Shown in pieces: positions 30,301-41,259 of a DNA stretch of 64,000 nucleotides. The stretch covers positions 18,166,001-18,230,000 of the forward strand of contig OU612073.1 in NCBI GenBank assembly GCA_914767715.1, written 5' to 3'. The notes beneath the pieces were generated by a model. The model had not been told where the DNA came from and did not search any database. It worked only from the letters and a program-made list of their open reading frames with translations. The translations under genes were made by a program, and so were the position numbers. Source of the stretch: Membranipora membranacea. Taxonomy: Eukaryota > Bryozoa > Gymnolaemata > Cheilostomatida > Membraniporidae. Position 1 is the stretch's first letter. The number at the start of each line of letters is the position of its first letter.

Positions 30301-33300
30301 AAGCTGATGCTTCCCAGCACATTATTTGCTACCCATTAATGCATTGCTGCGAAACCTTGGTTGCCCTTTAAGAGCGGTTTTTTTCTTAGATAGTTAAATA
30401 TATAATTTTGCACCATGTAATGTATTTGGGGCGGGGCGAAAGGGAACGGGAGGGTAGTCTGTGGGTACAGTATGAACATAACCTCGCATCATCAAAATCC
30501 GTAGGATTTTGCTTAACCATTTTAACATTTTACTCAAAGCCAAATCAATTTCTTTATGTGCATGGCCAGTTTATCTTCTCTAATGACACAGTTTCCACCA
30601 ATATCACCTGTTTACATCCTGTCAGAGCCCTGAGCTACATTTTGATGGCTTGGTCAGGTGGATCCTTGTGTTCGGGGCAAATCTAACTTAACCCCATCTC
30701 AGCCCCAAGTCTCAGTGCTTGTTTATAGTGTCAGTACACATTCCGTTTGGTTATGCCACCTAATACTTGTACCTCAATGAAGATGGCTATCGATAAAAGC
30801 CGGCTGTGGCAGATTGAATAACACTCGGCAACCACTAGACAGTTCCCTGTCAATTTTATGCTTGGGTTGAGGCCTTGATTTCCAGATACACGTCATGATT
30901 GTCTTAATAAATCAGCAATATGACACCATGCAATTGTGACATTAACAAAAAACTACATAACTCTGCGGCTTGTATCTTGAGAACTGTATCACTAATGATA
31001 GCCTTCAAGAGTCGGTGAAAAGTGATCATCAGATCTCATGGTGGAGATAGTACTCGCTATTCTACTCTCTGTATCTTCCTGATCAACAGTCACTGATCCT
31101 CCAAACTATCAACATACCTGATATATCAGTGGGATATTTTGCCCATACACATCACTGAGAGATCACCTCCCTGCAGGAAACTGTGCAAGAGCCAAATTGT
31201 TGTTTTTGTCATCTGATCAAAAACACAAAAGTACTTATAGGCATACCAGAGATTGCTTGGTGGCAAGGATTTGTATAATGATAAGTAACTTGATCAGACA
31301 ACTCTTGGATAGTTATGAGTGTGTACACAAGCACTTGATGGCTTTAAGGTTCTGAGAGCCCAGAGATTGACAAATATGACGAGCAACTTCATTCATAACT
31401 TGACGAAAATGCAGTCTCGCTGATCTCCTGTTTTACTTTACTGCAATGATTGATCTTCTAAAAACATTAGTACCACAATGTGAATTTAGATTTTACATTT
31501 TATGATAGGATACCCTTCGTTTCACCAAACATGACAACGTTGACCTTATCAAATTATAGGAGGCGGCTGACGCTTGTATAGTTCCCTCCAGCCACACCCC
31601 ATTTTAGGACCTCACCATTTTGTAGACTGAAAAATTGGTGCAATGTTTGCACACACCCTCAATTCAAACACTCACAGTACATGAGATACCACCCAACAGC
31701 CAATTAACATGTAAAATGTGAAATGTAAACTTTTAGGCTAGTGCTTATCTAAACTTTTATAACCCCACACCCGCTAGAGCCTAGAAACGCAACTCTTATC
31801 TCGTTCACTTATGATAGCTAATAGCGCAGGCCACCAGAAAAACTGCTCACATACGCAAACATTCATTTCGTAAGATTTTGGCATGCTGTGCCAAAAATGA
31901 GCATTCCCACAGGGTTGACTATGTGGGTGTGTTTGAACAAGCCAGCCCCTGACTCACCCGAAGAAATGAGGCGGGGATGGATACATTTCCTAATTAGACC
32001 AGCCCTTTCACTTTTAATGACTCACACAAGTTAAAAAATTGATAAAGAGAAGCTGATTTGGCAGCAGACAGTAATGGATACTGTTTGAACTTGAGGCCAG
32101 ATAATTTGTCGTTATAGGAACCCGGAATCATGCTAAAAATATTTACTTTCTGACCTCTTCAATGCCGAGAGTATCGTCTATCGAGTAATGGTTTGCATCA
32201 CTAGACATTCTTACCGGGTCATATTATTAGTCTTTTGTGTACTTTCTGCATAGTTAATCACTTCACATAAAAAATTTTTAATGACACATAGCTTACACTA
32301 GTTGATAAATGTTTGTCATTTTTTCTCTGAGAACGGACGTCACAGATTTTGTGCAATATTTGATACATGTGAATATATCTTATGAATAGATTGATTCATA
32401 AATTCCGGTGTTTTGTTGGTTCCTCGGAAGAATGCGTCATGTGTGTCATTTTAAAAGCATTCCAGTAGATAAAGTTACTCCATATTTGGAAGCCAGTAAA
32501 TAGATAACGACACTGTCTGAGAGTCACTGTTGTTGTCTTAGTATAATGACCCTGCATGTCAATATAACTAAAGACCGGTAAAGCAATGAACAAGAACCAT
32601 CCAAACTTTTTATTAGCGTTGATGTACTTAGCAGTGAAGTAGATTGAGTTCCCTGTGTTGTTAAAATGTAAGGGGTGGTCCAATTTTCCCCATGAACCAA
32701 CTGAACCATTTGGCTTCTAAAGGCGTGAGAATCAAATGTTTCTGTTGGACAGCTGTGGTAATTTTCTCCTCTGTAATGTTGAATGGTCAATTACCAGGTC
32801 AAAACAGCGAATCTAAGCTCACTGCCATACGCAGTTCAAATCAGCATATCACAGGCCATTGACGTTCACTGCGAAGATATTATAATGCAATTGCACCCAT
32901 TCTGTGGACTTTCACAGACTCAAAACAATTCTCAACTCTATTTTTAACCCTAATTTAATGACGTGCCATTAACCAGTTTTGCATATCTTTGGTTTTTTGG
33001 CTAACCTGGTAATTAAACTACTGCTGCCATGCATAACTTATCACCATGTACAAGTAGGCCAAAACATCTAATGGTCATAACAAGGAGTAACAGTTACTCC
33101 TCGGTCATAATAAGTTCCTCTGGGTAACCATGCTGTGAGAAATATTTGAACATTTGGTGATGTGCCATACTAGTAGGGAGGAATTGTAATTATTAGTTTA
33201 GATGAGATAAATGCCTACACGGTCACCTTGTCATACATTGGTATGGTAATCGAATTGCTGTGTATTTAGCTGCTAATTATCGTGTTCAGGCTAAGAAAAG

Positions 33301-35044
33301 GTCTTTCACTAGTTCACGGCATGATTATTTTGCCCTTTCTTCTGTTGAATCTATTGTGAAAATGTATTCTGGCTAAAGGGTATTTGAAGATTGATGACTG
33401 AACGTGGGGGTCATGCTATTTTTATAAGTTTATAGATGTCATAATACAAAAATTTTATTTGAGTGGATCATAAAAATATTCAAGCAGCATTTCACTCCCA
33501 TTACCAGTTTGACGCTAGTGTCACTTGATATGTAGGCTTTCTATAGACGGCATAGAATTTTGATGAAATATCTAATCTTTGTGCAAACAGAGCACAAGGC
33601 AATTATACCGGCAGTCAGGCTAACTAAACAGCTCAAATATCATTGCTGTTACTCAGATCCGCATACTGTGTTATTTTTTGACCTCCATGTGCCCTTGCTA
33701 AACAAACAAGTTCATTTTTAGACTGACATACTTGCTTTGAATTGTCTGCTCACTAGACATGGTGTCATAACTCCTGTCTAATAATATGTTTTATTTTTGC
33801 AGCTTGCCTCAAAGTATGACGCACAGTTGGCCGGACAGTGCATGCAGTGGATTAGCCAGCAGATAGGAGAAGGCTTCGACACATCTGGAGAATCCTCTAA
33901 TGTTTACACCCAGCTCAAGTCTGGTCAGAGACTCGCCAGGTAAGTCCTCAATGTCTGATCAATGAGTTGTAAATCTTTCAATCAATTTTCCAAAAAGATG
34001 CTTCATGAGAAAGAGGTATGATATTTTAGAAAAGTTGACTTTAAGATCTTGACTTCAGATCACCGAATGCTTGTACGTAAAGCTTTTTTCTTAAAACCTT
34101 CACGGTGGAAACCCCCAAGAGATTGTTTAATGCTTCATGACTTGAGTTGGGATTGGGAATCTAGTGTCCAGAATATTGAAAATTTCACAAGGTATAAAAA
34201 TACTAAGAAGACACATGCCTTGGAGACACCGTGGAGAGTGACTTATATTAAGATTTATGTCCCCTCCTTTTTTGTAACAGTTCCTGTTCTCTTCTAGGTT
34301 GGTGAACGTTATCTCACCAGGAAAGGTCTCACAGAAAATGATAGATGGAGCAAACAAAATGGCATTCAAACAGATGGAGCTTATTAACAAGTTTATCGAT
34401 GCCTGTAAGTCACTCGGAGTTCCCGACCACGAGGCCTTCGCTACAGTAGATCTGTACGAGGAACAGAACATGGTACAGGTCATCACTTGTATCTCAGCCC
34501 TCATGAGAAAGGTAACTATCTGTGACAACAGCAATGGGGAGATAATTTTACAGGTAGAGCCACTTGGGTGGTCATTTTGAACCTGACAACAGATAATCCT
34601 TTCTCCTTCCCCGCCGAAATAATCAAGATTTTCATGCTTTGGTTCCCTTCATGAAGTCAATTAATGGCCAATAAAGCCAACTGGCAGCTTACTGTTTACG
34701 CTAGCATCATTGAGCTTTGAGGGAAGAAGTATATTGTACTGTTCTGGAAAGTCAGTCTTCACTGTTTGGGACAAAATATGATGTCCTAAGAGCAATTTCC
34801 TGAACAAACATCGGCCAAGTCATGATCGTGATATCACACTCTTCGTATTTTTTCTTCACAAATAAAAATAAATTTTTTTCCACAGTTTGGACTTGGACCA
34901 AAAGAGGCCACAGAGAATAAGAGAGAGTTCACTGCTGAGCAGATGAAGGCGGGACAGAGCGTTATCGGTCTACAGATGGGAACAAACCGGGGAGCATCAC
35001 AGGCCGGTATGAGCATGGGCAACACCAGACATATCGTTGACTAA
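27394..35044 (+). CDS. Transgelin/calponin-family actin-binding protein, long-first-exon form
   Basis: Exons 27394-27447, 33803-33939, 34298-34511 and 34886-35044 join in phase to 187 residues, the usual size for transgelin (SM22). The first exon gives [18 protein letters not shown]. The next exons carry a single calponin-homology domain ([66 protein letters not shown]). The C-terminus has one calponin repeat, [18 protein letters not shown]. Family knowledge: binds and bundles actin filaments in muscle and other contractile cells. The second intron is over 6 kb for this isoform and encloses the alternative first exon at 29383. Phase 0 at both first-exon donors allows either to join 33803. Confidence 0.93.
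28821..28912. repeat. Composite hairpin between the two transgelin first exons
   Basis: Arms 28821-28842 (AGCTTGTTTCCTCTGTGGTG then GC) and 28891-28912 pair at 20 of 22 positions. An inner pair, GGTACCAAGGC with GCCTCGATACC, extends the stem. No target-site duplication was found. It may be a foldback element or a folded regulatory segment ahead of the second first exon. Confidence 0.55.
29383..29433 (+). CDS. Alternative first coding exon of the transgelin gene
   Basis: ATG at 29383 opens [17 protein letters not shown] and ends at a GTATGT donor in phase 0, like the upstream first exon. The two peptides share KSGI at the same spacing and a basic end, so they are paralogous exons about 2 kb apart, each probably with its own promoter. 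Joined to 33803 it gives a 186-residue protein. It could instead be a separate gene whose other exons are lost, but shared phase and donor favour alternative promoter use. Confidence 0.8.
29434..33802 (+). other. 4.4-kb transgelin intron
   Basis: Unremarkable AT-rich sequence between the second first exon and the shared exon. Short open frames here lack recognisable motifs or splice logic. I see no element I can name. Confidence 0.5.
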
Positions 35045-35995
35045 CTCTCACTGCTCACAACAATATAGTCAATGATACATATATAGCTGGTTTAAATTAA
35101 TGATGAAATGCCATTTCTGATGTTTTTTTAAAGAATGTAGCCCGTGTTCTCGTTATGAATAACATGTGGAATCACTTCTTATAAACACTTCTACTGTGGG
35201 CTAGTTTATAATCAACATGAGACTGTTCTTTCCTCAAATATCTACAACCTACCGAGAACTATGTTATGAGTATTGAACTTGGTCATTGAATCTGTTTCCA
35301 TGTGTATCATGGCTCCTATATTTGTCAAAGTTATGATCATCTGATGTGATTTGTATACAAGAGAAGGTAAAACAATCAGAACAGTGAATGTACTTTAACT
35401 ATTCCTAGAAATCAATATTATAGATCGCACACCTTATCACCCGATTAGTTTAGAAAACTAACAAGCATAAGTCATTCCTAGAAACAAAACAAAAAGTTCA
35501 AACATAGAATTTTTCTTCAGATATGAAACTTGTTATTTTCACTGTTGTTTACTTTTTCTAACGCATCGTCTTTTCTATTTTTGTTTTCCTAAATTGTCAT
35601 AATAATTATTTTGGTAAATACAGGTTATACAAAAAGTGGTAGCTCTTGTATTTTCCTTCCGCAGTCTTAGACGTGCTGGCATGAGAAAGAAACATGTCTC
35701 TGGTGGTAATAATACTGCAAAAAGTTTAAAAGCACAACACAGTAAGCTGTTGAAGAAAACTCATACTTGGAATTCCTGGAATGGTTATAAATGCAAACAT
35801 CAGTGCCGACATAGTCTAAGTGCTTTTTTGCAGACGACACATGGTTATTTTCATTTTTGTGACAGTATACCACAGGCAATATCGGACACTGCTTATTGTT
35901 CATGGATTAGAGGAACATAACTGACCCTGACCAAGCATATGGCAATTTATGTCTGATTGCCGGAAGCAATATCTCATCATTGATTGATCCAAAAG
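35045..35995 (+). other. Transgelin 3' flank
   Basis: This should hold the 3' UTR. I did not find an unambiguous AATAAA. No coding exon is supported. Confidence 0.4.
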
Positions 35996-36256
35996 TTCTG
36001 TAGTAGGTAAATTCGCGCCCTTGGTATCTATATTAAATAATCATTAATTATAATCATTTTCATGGGGAAATCCAACTGAATAGATTTTATGATTAGGTAT
36101 ACGGTTTTTCAATGATATTGACATGAAACTTAGAATTATCTCCTTATTGGTAATAGGGAGACAACTTGAATTCAAGTTGGATTCAGTTGGATTTCCCCAT
36201 GAAAATGATTATTTAATATAGATACCAAGGGCGCGAATTTACCTAATACTACAGAA
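35996..36256. mobile_element. 261-bp MITE with ~75-bp terminal inverted repeats
   Basis: The left end (TTCTGTAGTAGGTAAATTCG onwards) is mirrored by the right end (to CTACAGAA) for about 75 bp, through GCGCCCTTGGTATC and ATTTTCATGGGGAAATCC. There is a 13-bp insertion in the left arm and a 3-bp one in the right arm. The centre (36085-36175) is unique. No obvious target-site duplication flanks it. The superfamily cannot be told from the ends. Confidence 0.75.
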
Positions 36257-36589
36257 TTTTAGCTAGATCGCAGATGTAATTACTCCACAAATAGCCATAC
36301 TGTGTATTTTACCACTAATCCATTAATTCATCTCAATGCGCGTAGCACTTAGATTCCTACAAGATCGTTGGCACTCCCTGCCACCTGCTGCCACAACAGT
36401 TGACATGGCTTATGTTTTGTGCAAGCTGATGTGAATTATCTGCCCTTTTTTCGTATGGAGACAACTCAAATACTCTAATATGATAATAACTCTCAGGTTG
36501 AAAGACACAAATATAGATCAGACCATAAAATTTTCAATCTGGTAAAAATAAAAGCAGAAAAAACAAGCATGATGCCATATCATACTTAC

Positions 36590-36808
36590 TTTGGGCTGCT
36601 TGTTCTCTGAATTAAAGGGTTGTCTGCAGCGGCCTGTACAGCACTTCATACTACCTTCACAGTGAGAATCATCTCCACCTGCCACATCACAGCTGTCAGC
36701 GGTCAGAGCAGTGGGGCACCTGCCTTCATTAGGTTCATAGAATTCCCATGTACGGTCAGTGATGGTTATTGTGGTGATGAGATGAATCCACGTCATGTCT
36801 ACCTGGTT
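36590..36808 (-). CDS. Cysteine-rich, WAP-like exon (partial gene)
   Basis: On the minus strand an acceptor (TTAACCAG) at 36809-36816 opens a 73-codon frame ending at a GTAAGT donor below 36590. The translation has EGRCPTALTADSC, then DDSHCEGSMKCCTGRCRQPF. This resembles the WAP four-disulfide-core pattern (CP...C...C...KCC...C), but I count six cysteines rather than eight. A possible 5' neighbour, ending NNPPPEG, lies at about 36823-36846. No start, signal peptide or last exon could be placed, so this is either an internal exon of a secreted protein or a relic. Confidence 0.4.
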
Positions 36809-36892
36809 AAGTATGAGTTACCTTCAGGAGGAGGGTTGTTTAGATCTGATATAGGAAAGACATCCTTGCCCTATTATTTTCTAAATATCAGG

Positions 36893-37044
36893 TAGTTTAA
36901 GCACTCAAAGTTGTGTTGGAATAGCTGTAGTGTAGCATTTCATTATCAACCATTTTCCCATTTCATTTCATTCCATGGAGAAAGCAGTAGATAATGAAAT
37001 GCTGCTACAAGCTATCCAGGCACAGTTTGAGATCACCTAAACTA
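36893..37044. mobile_element. Degraded foldback element of the TAGTTTAAG family
   Basis: Starts TAGTTTAAGCACTCAAAG and ends CCTAAACTA, with the family's inner segment CATTTCATTATCAACCA facing GATAATGAAATG. The arms have diverged and no 9-bp duplication remains. It is older than the copies at 11702 and 46122. Confidence 0.7.
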
Positions 37045-37359
37045 CATATAAACTCACGTCCATTTATAGTCTCGATACCCTGTGATACAGTGTGAGAAAC
37101 CATGATGTTACTTGGTTTTTTGTCTCGATATCAGTACGGGTCTACGGACTGGATCCTGATGGGGCACAGGAGCTCTTCCTGACACCACCGTGTCACCTAA
37201 ACTACATATCAGTTGGTTAATTTGCACTTATATCAGGTGCTCCTGGCTTACACCAGCATGTGTCGGTTAACCTCAGGGTTATTACTAAGCTATTATTACC
37301 GCAGAGTGTTTTAACATTCTAAATGGTCATCTTTCGACATCAATCTTAGAGATAGCCAA

Positions 37360-37516
37360 ACCTGTTCAGATATCACGGCAGATCGCGGCAGATCGCGGCA
37401 GATCGCGGCATATCGCGGCATATCGCGGCAGATCGCGGCAGATCGCAACAGATCGCGGCAGATCGCGGCAATTCGAGGGGGAAACCGAGGTTTGATTCCC
37501 CGTCAGGAAGAGCTTG
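37360..37516 (+). pseudogene. tRNA-Asp pseudogene with 10-bp minisatellite expansion
   Basis: The 5' flank (to GAGATAGCCA) resembles the flank of the copy at 46557, but the 5' tRNA half is absent. What remains is CCTGTTCAG of the intron. Ten 10-bp units follow (37371-37470), mostly GATCGCGGCA with TATCGCGGCA variants. Then come the T-arm GAGGTTTGATTCCCC and the AGCTTGCTTTTA 3' flank shared by the family. The unit matches the intron end plus the 3' anticodon-stem strand (CAGATCGCGG) of intact copies. Confidence 0.75.
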
Positions 37517-37950
37517 CTTTTATATTTATGTACAAACTGTATTTTTTTTTTCTTCAAAAATGAGAACACAATGACAAATAATATTGATAAACATATGATA
37601 TCATTTACTATCAGATCTTGTACTGCCAATTAACCTTGACCTATTATTTCTAGAATAAGTTTGATCAAATCTGCCTGCAGCACGGTCAATCCCATTCTAT
37701 TGGTGAGCTGGCTGCTGTTCAAAACCTTGCAGGCATGCAAACGGGATCGTGCTTGTCCCACCCTTGGCCTATTATTTGCTGCATACCAGGTGGTTATCTT
37801 GCACCTACATAAAAAGCTTATACCAGCGCATATGTTGGTTAACCACAAGGTTATGATTAAGCAATTATCACCGCAGAGGGTCTTAACATTCCAATTTGTT
37901 TTCTTTTCACATGTATCCATCTTAGTTATTAACCAAACCCCAACAGCCAA

Positions 37951-38068
37951 TCCGTGATAGTATAGTGGTGAGTATCCCCGCCTGTCAATCCAGAGCTGGC
38001 AAACAGGATATCCTGTTCGGTAGTTCAGCAGATCGCGGGAGACCAGGGTTCGATTCCCTGTCACGGAG
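37951..38068 (+). tRNA. tRNA-Asp(GTC) with 46-nt intron
   Basis: Acceptor stem TCCGTGA/TCACGGA pairs fully. A-box TAGTATAGTGG and B-box GGTTCGATTCC are intact. The anticodon stem is CCCGC/GCGGG and the T-arm CAGGG/CCCTG. Anticodon GTC is at 37984-37986. The intron 37988-38033 sits between positions 37 and 38, leaving a 72-nt mature tRNA. The intron contains the 16-bp palindrome AACAGGATATCCTGTT. Confidence 0.88.
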
Positions 38069-38520
38069 AGCTTGCTTTTATTTATGTTTCAAACTGTATA
38101 CATGAGTTGCCATGTAAGCATTGATAATCTCACTCAATAAGAACTACGTATCTATGTATGCTCAAAATCAACTGATACTTTGGTACCTGCCCCATTCATC
38201 AGCACTCAAAGATCGATGCTTTCACTTGAGCTTGATATCTCAAATCTCAATATAAATATAAATCACGATAAAGCCTTTGTTTTCACACATTTTGAGTTGT
38301 GCCCTCTTTCAAAATGGGAACACAATAACAAATAATACTAATGGTCCGTGAATAAGATCTATGGTCATATTTAGGATTATGAAACTGTCTCTGCTTTACC
38401 AAACAAATAGCTGAATGCTTTGGCGGAACACTGAAAGTGATAGCAGCCAAATGACATACTGATTTACATACTGATTTACTTTACAAAAATATTTGACATC
38501 GTTGTGTCACTTTCAGCCAG

Positions 38521-38638
38521 TCCGTGATAGTATAGTGTTGAGTATCCCTGCCTGTCAGATCTGGACAGCCAAACAGGATATCCTGTCCAGTAGTTCAACA
38601 GATCGCAGATGACCGGGGTTCGATTCCCCTTCACGGAG
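38521..38638 (+). tRNA. tRNA-Asp(GTC) with 46-nt intron, possibly decayed
   Basis: Acceptor stem intact; anticodon GTC at 38554-38556; intron 38558-38603 at 37/38 with the palindrome ACAGGATATCCTGT. The anticodon stem is CCTGC/GCAGA (four of five pairs), the outer T-stem pair is C-T, and the A-box has a G-to-T change. Mature length would be 72 nt. It shares the CCTGC arm with the copy at 48530. Confidence 0.65.
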
Positions 38639-39080
38639 AGCTAGCTTTTTATAAGGATTATCTCCTCTTTTGACAGCTTATGATAACTTCCAAAATCCAA
38701 TAATATGGTATGTTTAAAGACAGACTCATGTCTTACAAATCTCTCTGCACTGTATTATATAATATTTATCGATTCATAAGTTTGCTAATTTCATAAGCAA
38801 ACATTACCATTAATAAAATAAACAATTCAATAAAAGGTGATTTCCAAGGGATTATAATACAGACGATTACAGAAAGTTCATAAATTATTATAGTCTAATC
38901 TGCTTGCTTGAGTCGAATGTTCTCATGAGATGATTTAATGGATCTTTCAAAGTTGAACATCAGGGAGGATATTCTGAGTGAGTCGCAGTCCTAATTTATT
39001 AGCTACCCTTCTCTGCAGTATGAGAGTCTTGCATGCCTCCTCACAGACCTTCCTACAAACACCAACGTTGTCAGATGTAT

Positions 39081-41180
39081 GACATTATGAATTAATATCA
39101 ATGGAGGAAGCGATGCTAAAGTTTTGATAGCCAAATAAATTTCCATGATTTCAGAGTATCCTCTAAATGGTTGAAATTCCCTACAATATTGAAACAGACA
39201 GTAAAGGCATCCTACAATACTGATAACTAATAATATTTTCCGGCCAATGCATGCCCAAGTTTTTTCATTTGGATACCGTTTTTTTCTAATGAATTTTGAA
39301 ACTAATATAAAAGATTTAAAAAGCAGGACATTATTTCAGCACAATGCCAGTTGATGAGTCTTAGTGGTCACCTTTGGCTGTGTCTACGAATAAATATCAG
39401 GCAACACGCATTGGAGGTGTTGGGATGGGAGGGTCGGATAGTACATTCTTTATTGGCCTTGGATTGGGGGAGGGGGTCTGGGATCAGGGAAACCCCACCC
39501 AGAGAATTATAGGAAGCTTAAAAGAATAACTTTTGATTGCCCTTCAAACTAAAAAGTGCATATGCACACAAAATATGAAACTTTTTTGGTTTGTCTAAAT
39601 ACATCGACTAGCACTTGTAATGCATGACAGTTACCCCACAAATAGCATATGAGAAACAAAATCTCAAATTTATTCAGCAACCACTATTAGTTTTACAATT
39701 TTAATGGATCAAAATAATTCATTTGGCTCTAATTTGTATAGACGAGGACACAGCCATTTCGCTTCATTCACAACCAACTAGACAAATATAATATACTCTC
39801 TTGATGATAAACTGAGCCAAATATAGCTGCAAGACTGCACATATGAATGATGCAGTTGTTTCAATAACAGCCTCAGTGTTTCACTGAACAAATACATGTT
39901 GGGAAAGTTTCACCAGCCCCAGGCTTCTTCCATCACTACTGCCACCCTTGTTGGAGGTGGCGTCACTGAATTTTTTAGTGTCTGGGTCCAGGAAGGCCTA
40001 GTCAATGAGACTGTTGGTACTACCTGCAATATAATATTCAACAACGATGGGTCACCTGCACTGCCCGTAGTTTTCATCTGTACTTTTCCAGCTTATACTG
40101 GACTTTCGTTCCTCCTTCATGTTTCAGATAGCTTCCCGGTGAAACAAATAACGCACATCTGGACATCAGGCATTCAATCATTCAGTGGGAAAGGTATCCC
40201 ACTATCACTACATAAATGTCAAGTTCTCACTCCCAAGCCCACTGGCAAAAATGAGACAGATCTCATTATTATTTCAGTTGTCCTATAACAAACTTCCCAT
40301 ATTGCTCCACCTGAAGCCCTACTTATCCCATCAGTTCTAGTAATACTGACCATAGTAGTAATGATCTTATTCCAATCGCATTTTTGTAAATCGTGATGCA
40401 GCGTATCAAAAGCAGGCTTATGGCTCAAATCCCTATTGTTGGTTATTGAGCTCAATCACCAATCAATCATGTGATTTTTGTTGACAGCTGGCTTTGACCA
40501 ATTGAAACCTATAGATTCTGAATTTAAAGTTTTCATTGGTGGAAACTATAGGGTTGTGCCCCAAAATTTGGGTCAGACTCCAGTTGCTAAGATAAATAGA
40601 AAAATCAAATATGGGGGCATATCAACATTTTTGGCGGTTTCCAAGGTTGCCTCGGGTCGCCGAAATTTCACCCAGTACGCAGCCTAGAGTGTATGTTGCA
40701 GAACGGTATAGTGGAAGTTTGTTTTTTTGCGCATGGTATGTACCGTTGCTATGCATTTACATAAAACCATGTTAACACAAAAAACATTATTTTTTAGGGA
40801 AAGTGAAAGTTTAACAATCGTTTTCTCAAATATAAGACTATCACCTGGTAAGGTATCATTGAGCAGTCTGGAACACTTAGCTCGGCCATTTTTTGTCTTA
40901 GAAGGAAAATAAAAATATTTCCTGAATCAAGATTAATTTCTCCACCTGTAGTGGAGTCTAACTAATTTTTTTACGCTTTCATCCGTAAGCCTGGCTTTGA
41001 GGTGCTGCATCACAAATATGTTATCTAGTTATCATGCATAAAGAGGAATTCTCACACTGTTTTTATTTATGTTAAACTACTCCATTATAATGGTTTCTGT
41101 GTGAGTTGTAATGAATTTTTATCCTATCTAGCAGTCAATGGACTGCAGTGGGACTCGAACGTAGACATAAAAACAGTTTT
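39081..41180. other. Non-coding stretch, nothing firm
   Basis: G-rich tract near 39415-39480. An open frame of 130 codons at 39896-40288 follows an acceptor-like CAATAACAG but has no recognisable domain. No gene is called. Confidence 0.4.
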
Positions 41181-41186
41181 TATATC

Positions 41187-41256
41187 TAAGGATTCGAACC
41201 TTCGACCTTCAACACTTACATCTTGAAGGACCACATTCTCAACCAACCAAGGAATG
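41187..41256 (-). repeat. tRNA-like segment, probable SINE head
   Basis: The minus strand has a B-box GGTTCGAATCC (41190-41200), an anticodon-like stem CCTTC/GAAGG and an upstream TGGTTGAGAATGTGG resembling an A-box. A second B-box-like GTTCGAGTCCC lies about 40 bp downstream. The cloverleaf is incomplete, so a tRNA-derived repeat is more likely than a working gene. Confidence 0.4.
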
Positions 41257-41259
41257 TAA

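Larger units (their letters stand above)
37591..39080. repeat. Duplicated block A carrying two tRNA-Asp genes
   Basis: Runs parallel to block B (47622-49250) from ACATATGATATCATTTACTA to the CCTTCCTACAAACAC segment, with small indels. Both blocks hold two tRNA-Asp copies about 570 and 550 bp apart. A third, partial block C at 49.75-50.36 kb shares the inter-tRNA segment. Copy number grew by duplication of the pair, not only by single tRNA insertion. Confidence 0.8.

Noticed and set aside
37371-37470. Possible CRISPR-like array
   Set aside because: Units are contiguous 10-mers without spacers, in a eukaryotic genome.
37366-37629. Repeat-like protein frame (ICRDLPR units) on the minus strand
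   Set aside because: It is only the translation of the 10-bp minisatellite in a tRNA pseudogene.
37630-38064. 144-codon minus-strand frame over block A
   Set aside because: It runs antisense through a tRNA-Asp gene and recurs only because the tRNA block is duplicated.
39896-40288. 130-codon open frame after an acceptor-like site
   Set aside because: No domain recognised and no partner exon found; too weak to call a gene.
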